Source: Streptosporangiaceae bacterium (GTDB lineage Bacteria > Actinomycetota > Actinomycetes > Streptosporangiales > Streptosporangiaceae). Taken from it: 64,000 nt of DNA. The translations under genes were made by a program, and so were the position numbers. The notes beneath the pieces were generated by a model. That model saw only the letters and a list, made by a program, of their open reading frames with translations, was not told where the DNA came from and did not search any database. The stretch covers positions 1-64,000 of the forward strand of contig JAICYD010000003.1 in the NCBI GenBank assembly GCA_025934375.1. Direction: 5' to 3'. Of the stretch, positions 24,952 to 35,900 are shown piece by piece; positions within the stretch are counted from its first letter, which is position 1; each line of letters opens with the position of its first letter.

Positions 24952-26295
24952 TTACGGAAGGTCGAGGTCAATGTCGTCCGGCCGCCCCGCCGGCACGGTC
25001 ACGGCGGCGGCGTTACGTTCTTCGTCCGACAGCTCCCCGGGCGACACGGTGAGCGCGTAGTGCTTGCGGGGATCGAAGTCGGGGAACTGGTCGACGCGGT
25101 CCAAGACGTCGGTGACGAGCTTCTTCAGGAACACCCGCGGCGCGACGCCGACCCGGCCGCCCAGCGCCCCGGTTACCGCGTCCGCCAGCGTCACGATGTA
25201 GCCGTCATCGACGAGCGCGGCGATCCGGTCCGGTGCCTCCGCGCCGGACGCGTACAGGTCGCGGACCTTCCCGCCCAGGGTAAGGAGGGAGTCCCGGTCG
25301 AATCCCGGCAGCCGCAGCTGGACGGCACGGGGGTTGTCGAACCGGGAATCGGTGGTGAAGTCGGTGGCGAGCCGCTGGGCGAGCGGCGGCAGCCTGGAGA
25401 TCCCGCTGGGGCCGTCGTAGAAGGCGGACGTCCCGGTGATCATCAGGAACAGGCCGGGGTAGCGGCCGGAGTCGATCTCGTCCAGGAGCTGTCGCAGCGC
25501 GTTCAGTGCCCGGTCGCGGACGTCGCTGCGGACCCGCTGCAGGGTCTCCACCTCATCCAGTACCAGCAGCAGCCCGGGGTGGCCGGCGTCGCGGAGCACT
25601 TCCAGCAGGCCCTGCAGGAAGCCCATCGCCCCGAAATGGTCCAGCTCGCCGCGGATCCCGGCGCTGCGCTTGGCGGCCGCGGCTACATGCGGCTGCCCGC
25701 CCAGCCAGGCCGCGAGCGCGTCCGCGATCGTCGTGTCCCCAGACATGGCCGCGGCCCGGTAGGCGCGCAGTGCCTGCGCGAACGCCGGGGTGTGGATCGA
25801 GACGCCGCCCAGCCTCTTCTCCAGCAGCCGCTCCACAGCAGCGCTGACCGCGTCCGGGCCCTGCTCAGCGGCCTGCGGGTCTACGGTCATGGCGTCGGAT
25901 TCGAGGGTGAACAGCCAGGAGTCCAGCACCGGGCGGAACGCGCTCGGCGGGAACGACGCGGTCCGCAGCGATTCGGAGATCCGCCGGTAGACGGTCTCCA
26001 GCTTGTGCAGCGGCGTCTCGGACTCGGAGATCTGCACCTCGGCGGTGGCGAAGGCGCGGCCCAGCGCCCGTTCGGCGACGTAGCGGGTGAGGAATGTCTT
26101 GCCGGACCCGTACTCGCCCCGCACCGCCTTGAACGCAGCCCCGCCGCCGGCCACCGCGTCCAGGCTGGCGTCCAGCGCGGGCATGAACCGGTCCAGGCCG
26201 ACCGCCAGCAGGTCAAGGCCCGAGGCGGGCACGGTCCCCCGCCGCAGGGCGTCGATGACCTCACGGCGGCGACGGGGAGACGGGTTGCTGGTCAC
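24952..26295 (-). CDS. brxD: BREX type 2 ATP-binding protein BrxD
   Basis: 447 residues. A P-loop NTPase with Walker A GEYGSGKT (60-67) and Walker B LLLVLDEVE (242-250), a sensor-like ITGTSAFYD and a C-terminal winged-helix-like part (GVAPRVFLKKLVTDVLDRV). Family size and position directly after pglZ identify it as BrxD. Its ATG overlaps the pglZ stop (ATGA). Confidence 0.92.
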   Translation of the reverse strand: MTSNPSPRRRREVIDALRRGTVPASGLDLLAVGLDRFMPALDASLDAVAGGGAAFKAVRGEYGSGKTFLTRYVAERALGRAFATAEVQISESETPLHKLETVYRRISESLRTASFPPSAFRPVLDSWLFTLESDAMTVDPQAAEQGPDAVSAAVERLLEKRLGGVSIHTPAFAQALRAYRAAAMSGDTTIADALAAWLGGQPHVAAAAKRSAGIRGELDHFGAMGFLQGLLEVLRDAGHPGLLLVLDEVETLQRVRSDVRDRALNALRQLLDEIDSGRYPGLFLMITGTSAFYDGPSGISRLPPLAQRLATDFTTDSRFDNPRAVQLRLPGFDRDSLLTLGGKVRDLYASGAEAPDRIAALVDDGYIVTLADAVTGALGGRVGVAPRVFLKKLVTDVLDRVDQFPDFDPRKHYALTVSPGELSDEERNAAAVTVPAGRPDDIDLDLP

Positions 26296-29177
26296 AGCTT
26301 CTTGATACCGTACTGCTCCGCCAGCAGGCTGCCATCCAAGACGATCGTCGCCCCGTCGGCATCAATGCGGATGACCGCGTAACCGTCGATGTTCAGCAGC
26401 TGCTGTGCCTGCAAGACAGCACCGCGCAGCAGCATCGGCGCGACCCCCAGCGCCGACGCGGCTGCCGCAGGGGCCAGCCGGTAGCTCGGCGCGGCCAGCA
26501 GGGCCTCAAGCAGTGCCCTGACCTGATCGTCGCTGATGGACACCCGCCCGGTGCGCTTCTTGTGCGCCGTGTACGCCGGCGACTTCAGCACGGTCGCCGC
26601 GACCGAGTCCGGCGCGGGAGCAGCCTGCGGTCCCGGCACTGTCCCGGGTCCAGCGTCCTTGGGCGTGGTGCCCGCGGCTTCGGCTTCAGGGACGTCGAAC
26701 AGGGTTGCCATCGATTCGCCGGGCCGCTTGCTCAGGTCCGGCGCGGGCTGGGAGGAACGGCGGGACACCGTGCCGCTGGGTGTCGCTCGCCTTATTCCAG
26801 CTACGCCGCCGCTCGGCGTCATTCGGCTGATGCCGGCGGGCGGGGCAGACAGGATGGGGTCGGTCCACCACGATGGTTCCTGCGGCGGGGCGAGCGTCAG
26901 GTCCGAGTCTGCGGGGACGGCACCGGGGACCAGGACAATGACCGGGATGACGACTTCGGCGGGGGACGCGCCGCCGTGGTACCCGGACTTCAGCGGACCG
27001 TAGCGCAGGTTCTCGTCCACGGCCAGCACGGCGGTCCCGTCGGGTGTCAGGACTCGCCGTCCGCTGACCAGCACCTCACCGTCACCAGGGGGCGGGCTCG
27101 CGGCCCGGGAACGGCTGCTGGACGTCGCGGGATACGGCCGCTGCGTGCCCTGGCGACGCTCGACGACATGGCCGTGGTCGGCGGTGAGGATCACGATCCT
27201 GCCCGCGTGCCGGGCGCGGTCCAGTAGCGGGGCCAGGTGCTTAACGGTGTCCGCGCCCCAGGCGATGCCGGCCGCGTCAGACCGGTCGAGCGCGTCATCG
27301 ACGGTGTTCAGCACGCAGGTGACCAGGGGGTGACGGGTTACGTCCGCGATGGCGGCGGCCACGTCGTCTGCTAGCGCGTAGCCGGGCCGGGCGGAGTCAA
27401 GCGGCCCCTTGTGGAACAGCGGCGCCTTCTTCAGCCCGCCTGCGTCAGCCAGGGCAGCGAACCCGTTCCGCTCCGCATCCCGGGCGCCGGTGCGAAGCTC
27501 GCCGCATAGCAGCGAGGTGCGGCTCACCTCCGTGAGCGTGGGCAGCGCGGCGAGCGCAGCGGCGCGGCGCGGCTGCCCCTTCAGCAGCGCCTCGGCCCAG
27601 CCCTCTCTCGGCCGCGCCAGGATGCTGGCCGTGACCTCAGCGCCGACTCCGGCACTCATCCCGTCCAGGACCAGCAGCAGCACCGGGACCTCGCGCGCCA
27701 CCGGCATGATCACATCGCGCAGCAGGTTCTCGACGAGCAGCACGTTCCGGTCGCCAGGGTCGTCACGGGTATAGGCGGCGAGCGCATCGGCGAAGGCGAT
27801 GTCATGTGCTGCACGCCTGGCCCGGGTGGCGGCGAGCGTGGCCGCAAGGCCTGCCCCCAGCTCAGGATCGCTGACCCCGGAAGCCGCGTCGTTGACTGCC
27901 GAGTCCACCCACGCATCGGTGTCAGCGTGCCGGCCCAGCAGGAATGGCAGGGCTGCGCTGTCGGCCCGGGACGGGGCCGCGAGCCAGCGCGCGAGGCGAA
28001 CAGCAGCATGAAACGCATGGGTGCGCCGGTCGTCGGTCCCGGCGAGCTGGTGGGCGGCCACTCGTGCCCAGGCTCGCTCCACGCGAGCAAGGGCATCCTG
28101 GGTGACGAGTGCGTGGTCCGGATCTGCTCCGGAGATCCCCGAGGTGGCTGACCGCAGTTCCGCCGCCAGTGCCGCGAACCGCCGGGTAAGCCCGGAGGGC
28201 AGCAGGCCTGAGCCGTCAGCCAGCCCGCCGGCGCGGGCCGCGGTGAGCATGTCATCCGCACGCGCGAGCAAGCTCTCGCCAAGAGCCTGGTCGGCCGCGT
28301 TGCGGAGCATGCCGGTGACGACGGCAGACGATTCCGCCGCCCAGGCGGTGAGGCTAGCGGCGGGCAGCGTGGCACCGCCGGTCCGCGGTTCCATGCGGAT
28401 CAGCGCTTCCCGCGCCACGCGGGACTCCTCGTCGGGGCCGTGATCCCGCGCCTCGGAAAGCAGTCCCGCCACCAGGCCAAGCGGCACCACGTCGCGTGCC
28501 TCGCCGCCGCGAAGAAGATGCAGGACCGCCGGGAAGATCGCGCCGGTGCGCCCGGCCGCCCAGTCCAGCACTGCATCGGTGACCGCGTCGCCGGCCAGCG
28601 CGCGCAGGTCCGATATCCGCACGGCCAGCGCGGGATCAGCGGTCCACGCCAGCACGCTGGACATGTCGATGATTGGGTCTGTCAGCCCGAGGTGCGCAGC
28701 CGCGACCGCCCCGAAAGCGTGGTCGCGGGTCAAGACCCCGCCCTGCGCGGGCGGCCACCCAGCCGATGGGCTAGCCGCGAGCAACCCAGTCGCGACATCC
28801 CGGTTGCTGGTCATAGCGTACAGAGCCGGGTCGATACCGGTCGCGGCGAAACGGTTCCGCACGGCAGCCCACGGGTCGGGGGTGCGCAGCCGGTGCCCGA
28901 TCAGGTGGCTGAGCACGCCGGTGCCCAGGTCCTCATCGCTGCGATCGGTTAGGACGATCAGCCACTCGCCGGGCGCGCGGGACAGCAGCGCCTCCCGCAC
29001 CGCCAGCGCCGACACGCACGGCTCGATCCGCACCGACATCTTGGCATGCGTGAACGCACGAGTCCCGGACGGCCACTCCGGGGTCGCCCGGACCCCCAGG
29101 ACACCGTGGTCGTAATTCTTCCCGCGAGCCTCATCGATCAGTTCCCGCAAAACCGGAAGCGAGGCACGGGCAGTCAT
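26292..29177 (-). CDS. pglZ: BREX type 2 PglZ, alkaline-phosphatase-superfamily protein
   Basis: About 961 residues. The central-to-C-terminal PglZ domain shows the metal-site strands LLLVLDGMSAGV and VILTADHGHV. A long N-terminal helical region precedes it, and a Pro/Ser-rich linker (about 750-870) leads to a small C-terminal domain (VRALLEALLAAPSYRLAP). In Streptomyces coelicolor Pgl, PglZ is required for phage resistance and has been described as limiting toxicity of PglX. The ATG at 29177 has AGGAG at good spacing; the pglY stop lies five bases upstream. Confidence 0.93.
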   Translation of the reverse strand: MTARASLPVLRELIDEARGKNYDHGVLGVRATPEWPSGTRAFTHAKMSVRIEPCVSALAVREALLSRAPGEWLIVLTDRSDEDLGTGVLSHLIGHRLRTPDPWAAVRNRFAATGIDPALYAMTSNRDVATGLLAASPSAGWPPAQGGVLTRDHAFGAVAAAHLGLTDPIIDMSSVLAWTADPALAVRISDLRALAGDAVTDAVLDWAAGRTGAIFPAVLHLLRGGEARDVVPLGLVAGLLSEARDHGPDEESRVAREALIRMEPRTGGATLPAASLTAWAAESSAVVTGMLRNAADQALGESLLARADDMLTAARAGGLADGSGLLPSGLTRRFAALAAELRSATSGISGADPDHALVTQDALARVERAWARVAAHQLAGTDDRRTHAFHAAVRLARWLAAPSRADSAALPFLLGRHADTDAWVDSAVNDAASGVSDPELGAGLAATLAATRARRAAHDIAFADALAAYTRDDPGDRNVLLVENLLRDVIMPVAREVPVLLLVLDGMSAGVGAEVTASILARPREGWAEALLKGQPRRAAALAALPTLTEVSRTSLLCGELRTGARDAERNGFAALADAGGLKKAPLFHKGPLDSARPGYALADDVAAAIADVTRHPLVTCVLNTVDDALDRSDAAGIAWGADTVKHLAPLLDRARHAGRIVILTADHGHVVERRQGTQRPYPATSSSRSRAASPPPGDGEVLVSGRRVLTPDGTAVLAVDENLRYGPLKSGYHGGASPAEVVIPVIVLVPGAVPADSDLTLAPPQEPSWWTDPILSAPPAGISRMTPSGGVAGIRRATPSGTVSRRSSQPAPDLSKRPGESMATLFDVPEAEAAGTTPKDAGPGTVPGPQAAPAPDSVAATVLKSPAYTAHKKRTGRVSISDDQVRALLEALLAAPSYRLAPAAAASALGVAPMLLRGAVLQAQQLLNIDGYAVIRIDADGATIVLDGSLLAEQYGIKKL

Positions 29178-29182
29178 GACAG

Positions 29183-32100
29183 TCACTCCTTGACCCGCCA
29201 CTCAACCACGACTTCTTGCCCGTGGTGCGCCCGAAGGAACTCGGTTAGCGGCGCGAGGACATCACTGTCCGGCGCTCCCGCCGACCGCGTTCCCCATCCG
29301 CGAGCCTTGGGGGGCCTCGGGGGCTTTTGCCGATCTCTGAGCCAGTCGAAGATCGCCTGGTCGGTGATGACGAGCACGCGCTTGATGCCACTGGCGAATT
29401 CGTCCGCGCGAAGTACCTCCCGCAACTCCCGCAGTGTGCTGGCAGCGGACCTGCCTTGCTCGTCGTCATTGCCTTCCGCCTCGCGCAGCAGGGCGAGCCG
29501 GTCCCATTTGAACGACGCCAGCGCATCCTTGACTTCGGCTGCGCTCTTGAGCGATTTCGCTAGTGCGGTCTCGGTACCGGGCAGTGCCGCCTGGGAAAGC
29601 GTCTCGATCAGGCGCACCCGGTCACCACCCGCTTGCTGCAAGGCAGTAAGCAGGCGCTCACCGGCCCTCGCGGTGGCAAGCCGTCCGGTCTGCTCATACT
29701 CCGGCAGGCCAAGGTGCCGGTAGGCGTCCTCGACCTTGGCGACAAGGCCAACGGCGTGGTCGGTGAGGGTGCTGACGTTCTGCTGAATATCCGCCGCCAG
29801 CCCGGCGACTCCGGCGGCCGTGAGGTAGGGATTCACATGTGACGCGAACAGCGCCTCGGCGCGGGACGCGGCCTTCTTCCAGTCAGCCGGCGCCGGCAAC
29901 GGCTCGGGCCGCAACTCCATTTCCGGGCGCAGCGCACCCGGCCTTGGCGTCGGTATTACCCCTCCATGCTGGTACCACGCCCGGGTCCGCAGCGCCGCCC
30001 AGGCCAGCACGACGAGGTCGGCGACCTCGTCCCGCAGGCCGGACTTCGGCTCCATCGCGTCGATCCAGCGCCTGACCTGCGCCACCGTGACCGCATCCTG
30101 CGGACGCACGCTCTCACGGCCAGCGGCGCGCTCAAACTCCCCTGCCCACGGGGCCAGCCGGTCGTCGCCGAACAGGAAATGCGTTTCAGCAGCGAACCCG
30201 ACCCCGAGCGGATTAGCGACGCGGCGGACGGCGGCGATGTCGCCTTCCAGCCGTACCCGGCCATCCGGGTCAGCGACCGCACGCTCCACATGGGAGTAAA
30301 CGGCGAACAAGTCCCGCACGGTCACTTCCGTGTCAGCCGGCTCGAACCGGGGGTGCGCCGGGTGCGTGGTGCCGAACGCCTGATCCACCAGGTTCCGGAA
30401 CGCGGCCCCCAGGTCGGCGCCCACCGGGGCCGCCGGGGAAAACCCGCTGTCCAAGCTGACCAGCACCCGGTCCTGCGACGTATCCTCGGCCAGTGTCCCC
30501 GGTGTCTCCCGCGCAGCGCCGTACGCCTCCTGGATCGACCGGCGCAGCCCTTCGCGCAGCGCGGTGCGCTGGCTCTCCAAGATCGCCCTGGCCTGCGCCC
30601 GGTCCACCTCGGACAGGTGGTCGGAATTCGACCGCCACCGCTCGCCGGCACCGGTCAGCAGCCAGTCCAGGATGACCAGGCGGCGCACATCTCGCATCCG
30701 GTCCCCCGACAAGAACCGGGGCAGCCAGGCAATCACCCGCTCGCGAGCGCCACGCTCCATGATGCCGTCAAGCCGCGCCAGATCCTGCGCAGTCGAGAAC
30801 CCCTGATCGTCGAACGGGAAGTCGATCACGAACCGCCAGGTCCCGGGACGAGCCCGGAAGTGGTCATCGGTCAGCCAGCCCGCGTCGCGGACATTGCCGA
30901 ACAGCAGGTCCACCGTCCGGCGCGAGCCGCGCCAGGCCACCCGGTGCTGGTAGACGCCGAACACGTCCGGAGAGGACTCGGCCACCCCGAAAGCCTCCCG
31001 GACCAGGTCCTTGATCAGCTCGCGACGGCGGCCGTCGTTATCCTCGCCTTTGGCGTTCTCGACCACGGACTCGTAGTCCACGTCCGAGAGCTGAACCCGG
31101 ATCACCGGGTTCCTCGGATCGGCACCGACGTGGATCTCCGGCACCCGCCGGGACCACTCCTTGACCTTGGCCAGCACGATGCTGGCCTCGCTACCCGGCA
31201 GCGGCGACCTGATCGAGCCATGATTCAGCGACGCCAGCCGCGAGGCAGTCAGCTCCTTCAACGCCGGCACGCGAGGCGCAACAGCGGACAGCAACAGCGT
31301 CTTAGCCAGCCGGTCATGCGCCCGGAACGCGGCGGTCAGCCGACCCGGATCCGCCGCGTCGGCCTCGGTCAGCCCGTGATCAGCCAGGGTCAGCGGCCGG
31401 ATCTTGTCCCGGTACAACGTGGCCGCGGAACGGAACAGCGCGGCGGCCTGCGCGTCCAGCGGCTGCGAACCCTGCGGCCCCGCGACGATGTAGTCGAACG
31501 AGTCACCGACCGGAATCACGTCATCGACCGTCAGCGTCCCACGCCGGTCAACGAGCATCTGCTGCATGACCTTCAGCCCGGTCCGCTCCCGCTGCATCAC
31601 GCTCGCCAGGTCCCGCAGCGTGGACACCAGCGCCGGAGAGAACGGGTACGTCAGCCGGAACGACTCCTCATCCGCCCCCCGGTGCCGCTCATCGGTGTTG
31701 ACCCCGTCCAGCAGCACGTCCCAGATGTCCGGACGGCGATTGATCCGCGCGAACGCGTCCTGCAGCGTTTGCTCAGCCAGCGGGTTGTCGGCCCGCCTGC
31801 GCAGCAGTCGCTTGTGCGCGACAAACGGCAGGTTGTCATCACCCAGCTCGATGGTGGCGAACCGCCCCTCCTGATGCCGGAACGCGCGGTCCAGCGCCTC
31901 CTGCTCGGCACCGCTCGCGCCCGAGTCGGCAAACCAGCGGCGCAAGTCCATCTGCCGGGCGACGAACGACACCAGCGGGATTGCGCGCGGCCCGCTGCCC
32001 CCCTCTACCAGCTTGGTCAGCTTCTGCGACTCCCGGCGGAAGAACTCCCGGTCCTGCACCGAGAACGCCAGCCACAGCACAAGCTCATCCAGAAACAGCA

Positions 32101-32890
32101 CCACCGCGTCATACCCAAGGCCCTTGGCATGCTCAGCAATGGCCGCGAGCCCGGTGTCGAGATCTACGAATTCCGCCTGGCGTGTGTAGGACGAGAAATA
32201 GCGCTGGACGAGCGCCGTAACCAGCTTCTGCCGCATGTCAGAGCCTGGTGCCGCCGAGCGGGCGACGGCATAGGACTCTGCCGACCAGGTGACATCTGCC
32301 CCAAGCAACCGCGACCACTGGTCAGCTCCCGCGCCTTCCCCGCCGTTGAGTCCAGCGAAGAACCGCTCATCTCCGACATTCCCGCGCATCCGGTCCGCAT
32401 CCGCGAGAAGACCATCGGCCATGTAAACGGCAGGCAGCGGCGCGCCCGGGTGCCGCACGCTCACCTGCCGGACGTACCCGCTGAGCAGCGACTCCTCCAT
32501 TGACTCAGCGCCGAGCAGGTGAAACGCGACCGGCAGGACGTTCTTGTCCCGGAGCACATCGTCGTGCTTACCAACGACAGGCTGGAGCTCCTGCTTGGCT
32601 CGCGCTGCCGCATTGTGCCGCAGCAGGGCGTACAGCACCGCCATGAAGTGGCTCTTACCGGAGCCGAACGACCCGCTCAGGAACGCGCCCCGGCTCACCC
32701 CGGTCGTGATGGCCTCCGAGACCAGCCCGAGCGCCCTATCGAAAGCCTGGATGAGCGCTGGCGTAACGACGTAGTCGTCAATCGTGGCCGCAATCCGCGA
32801 CTCTTCGACACCGTCGGTTAGCCGCAGCACATAGTCCTCGGCACCCGCTTGCGCGGGAATATCAAGGACGTCGCTCAGCAGCTCACTCAC
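29183..32890 (-). CDS. pglY: BREX type 2 PglY (BrxC-like ATPase)
   Basis: 1235 residues. A large P-loop ATPase with Walker A GSFGSGKS (73-80) and Walker B AVVLFLDELVLW (about residue 270), then the long helical body of the PglY/BrxC family. The GTG at 32890 is preceded by GGGAGGAGC. It sits between pglX and pglZ as in Streptomyces Pgl loci. It is essential in the characterised systems; its mechanism is unknown. Confidence 0.94.
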   Translation of the reverse strand: MSELLSDVLDIPAQAGAEDYVLRLTDGVEESRIAATIDDYVVTPALIQAFDRALGLVSEAITTGVSRGAFLSGSFGSGKSHFMAVLYALLRHNAAARAKQELQPVVGKHDDVLRDKNVLPVAFHLLGAESMEESLLSGYVRQVSVRHPGAPLPAVYMADGLLADADRMRGNVGDERFFAGLNGGEGAGADQWSRLLGADVTWSAESYAVARSAAPGSDMRQKLVTALVQRYFSSYTRQAEFVDLDTGLAAIAEHAKGLGYDAVVLFLDELVLWLAFSVQDREFFRRESQKLTKLVEGGSGPRAIPLVSFVARQMDLRRWFADSGASGAEQEALDRAFRHQEGRFATIELGDDNLPFVAHKRLLRRRADNPLAEQTLQDAFARINRRPDIWDVLLDGVNTDERHRGADEESFRLTYPFSPALVSTLRDLASVMQRERTGLKVMQQMLVDRRGTLTVDDVIPVGDSFDYIVAGPQGSQPLDAQAAALFRSAATLYRDKIRPLTLADHGLTEADAADPGRLTAAFRAHDRLAKTLLLSAVAPRVPALKELTASRLASLNHGSIRSPLPGSEASIVLAKVKEWSRRVPEIHVGADPRNPVIRVQLSDVDYESVVENAKGEDNDGRRRELIKDLVREAFGVAESSPDVFGVYQHRVAWRGSRRTVDLLFGNVRDAGWLTDDHFRARPGTWRFVIDFPFDDQGFSTAQDLARLDGIMERGARERVIAWLPRFLSGDRMRDVRRLVILDWLLTGAGERWRSNSDHLSEVDRAQARAILESQRTALREGLRRSIQEAYGAARETPGTLAEDTSQDRVLVSLDSGFSPAAPVGADLGAAFRNLVDQAFGTTHPAHPRFEPADTEVTVRDLFAVYSHVERAVADPDGRVRLEGDIAAVRRVANPLGVGFAAETHFLFGDDRLAPWAGEFERAAGRESVRPQDAVTVAQVRRWIDAMEPKSGLRDEVADLVVLAWAALRTRAWYQHGGVIPTPRPGALRPEMELRPEPLPAPADWKKAASRAEALFASHVNPYLTAAGVAGLAADIQQNVSTLTDHAVGLVAKVEDAYRHLGLPEYEQTGRLATARAGERLLTALQQAGGDRVRLIETLSQAALPGTETALAKSLKSAAEVKDALASFKWDRLALLREAEGNDDEQGRSAASTLRELREVLRADEFASGIKRVLVITDQAIFDWLRDRQKPPRPPKARGWGTRSAGAPDSDVLAPLTEFLRAHHGQEVVVEWRVKE

Positions 32891-32905
32891 CCTGCTCCTC
32901 CCTTA

Positions 32906-35900
32906 CTACGCCTTGCCGCGCGTCCGCCGTCCCCGGCCTGTAGGAGCAGGCCGCCAAGAGGCCAGTTCCGCCACGGTCTTGCCAACCTGCGCGGCGCGCT
33001 GGTCAAGCTGCTCTTGGCAAAACGCCGCCAAGCTCACACCGTAGTCCGGATCGACCTCAGAGTGCCACTGCGTGACCCACGGCTGTAGTTCCGCCAAGCC
33101 CGCGACCAGCGGGATAAGACGGTCATCATCCCAGCCCTCCTGCTCCCGCTCCCCAATGACTCGGGAAAGCGCCAGTGATTGCTGCGCGTGATTCCATCCC
33201 GCCCAGCCGAGCAGCGGAGTCGAATCTCCCTCGCGGCCCGCGTCCGGGTACAGGATGAATCGTTCCTTCGGCACGTCAAGCTTGCCGCGCGCCCGCCAGT
33301 AGGACGGCTTGCGGAAATCGGCCGACGTGTACTTCGGCGGCACCGGAATCAAACCGACCTTCTGCCCTGCGTCTTCACGCCGCTGGAGATCCCAGGTCTC
33401 CTCCCAGGCTTCCCGCTTGCGCAGCCCGGTGTCCTTGTATCGGTACGCGGCCAGGAACGGTACGGCCTCGTCCTCCAGCAGCCGCACCAGGGAGTCGGTC
33501 ACCGGAACGTCGGGCCGTCCCTCCCACAGCGCCAGCACCGATACCATATCCGCATCGCGCGTCACCTCATCCGCAAGCTGCCCTACGCTCTTCGGGACCG
33601 CGTTGCCTGCGCTGTCGGACCAGAACCGCCGATCGTCCAGTCGATCCAGCAGCCAATCTCGCAGTGCCCTCTCCTGCCGCTTTTCCCACGGCTCCTGCGA
33701 CCAGCGCCTCTTGTATTCGGGCTTCTCCAGAAGCCGAATGTACGGATGCTCGGCGATGAGCTGCAGCCTGCGCTGAACGAGCTTCCGGTATGCGGCGGGC
33801 CAGCGCGCCGGTATCTCTGTGATCGCCTTTGACTCGTGTCGTTCGAACCATGCGGCCTCCTCGCCCGACTTCGCGAGAAAGATCTCGAAAGCGCGCTCTC
33901 CAAGCGCCAGTCCAGGCAATTCGTCCACACCGCACGTCTGATCCTCATCGATCAGGCCATACAGCCGATACACTTCCCAATCGAGTTCCTCCTGCGCAGC
34001 GATCATCCGCGCCCGGATTGCCCTGGATTCCTTCTGCGCGGATGCCAACGCTTCCCGTGAAGGAACCCCACGCGCGCAAACCGCCGGCGGCTCCTGGGCG
34101 CCTAGGTCCTGGGCGAGCGAATCAAGCGATCGCGCCCGCTCCAACGGAAGCGTTTCTGGCAACGGGCATTCCTGCACGTTTGATCCGTTGAACTGATAGA
34201 AGTTCTCCCAGGCGAGAGTCGTCTGCCTCGCACCCTGGGTATCAACTGTGCTACCTTTGTTATGGCAAACTTGCTTTAGCCAGAAGCATGCCGCAGATGA
34301 GTTCAGTACCCCCAAGAATCCAAGGTGGCCATCTACCGTCAGTCCTTCTGGAAACTTGACGATAGGGGAAGTCTGCTTGAATACCTTGCCACCCCGATCG
34401 AGAATGAAGTGGGTGTGCGTCGCTACTTCCGCAAAGGCGATCGAGAGTGGAGTCATGTACGCACTGCTTGTGTGCTGCATGTACTCCCACCACTCCAAGC
34501 CAGCTGCAGCCATGTCGCCACTGAAAGTGCCGCGGTTTGCCAGGATTGTGCGCAACGGCCAAAGCTCCAGGCTTAGTCCATCGTCGAGCCGATCCTTCTT
34601 GCCGTAGACGTATGGATAGAGAACCTTCAACTCCGGAGAAGCCGCCCAGTCTCGTACATCTTCCCCCATCAACAGCACTCGAAGCCTGCTGGTCAGCTTA
34701 GGGCTGCCGGGCTTCCAGCCAAACGGCCGAACAAAGGCCTCGTCTGCTCCCGCCCTAATCGAGCGTCCTACCGGGGGAACAATCTTCGCGGCCAGGCGAG
34801 ACTTGCCGAGTTCCAACGCCTCAACCAACTGAATCGCACCGCCGCCACGAAGGATCCATGGGTGCGTCGCGAGGACCTTCCGGGCCAGGTCGACGACGCT
34901 GATCCAGCCGTCGTCCCATCCGGCGTCGTCCACATGGTCGACGATCGATTTCCAGACGTGCCCCTCTGCGGGATTAATGGGCTTACCAGGTTCGCCGCGA
35001 ACACCGAGGACCGCTCGAACGGCGTCGCTGGACGGCAGTTGGTTCCGCCCGACAATGATAACCGTGGGCGTACCGTGCCCTGGGATATATGCACCGGAAG
35101 TGTCTTCGACCAGTCGCAGGTCCCGACGTGGCAGAAAGCCCTCGACCAGCGGAGCCCCGAACTCGCGATCCATGAACGAGTTGCTTGTGATCTGCCCAAC
35201 CCAACCAGACTGCGTTCCTCGCTTCGCGAGGGCGAAGAACTGGACCATGAAGGGGACCGTGAGCGCATACGTCCCCTTGCAGACCTTACCGAACTTGGAG
35301 CGGTATTGTTTGTTGAGAGCCTTGTCCTTGACCGTTATATACGGCGGGTTACCAACAACCGCATCGTAACGGCCTTCCCCAAGGAGCTCCAAGAGGAGTC
35401 GAGCGTCTTCGGTCGCGTAGTGGAAGGGCATGTACGCGCCGCGTTCTTCCATGCCAGGCAGCGTGTTCGGGTCCGGGCCGTGGATGAGGGAGTCGCCGAC
35501 CGCAAGGTGGTACTTGAACGCGGGGGCATCCTCCAGGGACCGCAAGCCGCAGGCGTTCAGTGCCGCGACGGTGAGTCGGAAGCGGGCGATGGCGACCGCG
35601 AATGGGTTGAGGTCCACGCCGTGGATGGCGTCGAGCGCCAACTGGACCCGCGCCTGGATCTCCAAGTTCGGCGCATGCCGGTGCCAGCGGTCCAGCAGGC
35701 GGTCGAACGCGCCGAGCAGGAAATGGCCGGAACCGCACGTGGGATCGATCATCCGGAAGCCTTCGAGCGGCCGCTCCTTCAGTGCGGGCTCAAGGGTGCG
35801 GTCGAGGATATGCTCCTCGACGAAGACCGGCGTCTGAAGCAGTGCGTACGTGTCCTTCGCGTACGCCGACAGGTCTTGGTACAGGTCACCGAGGAACCGG

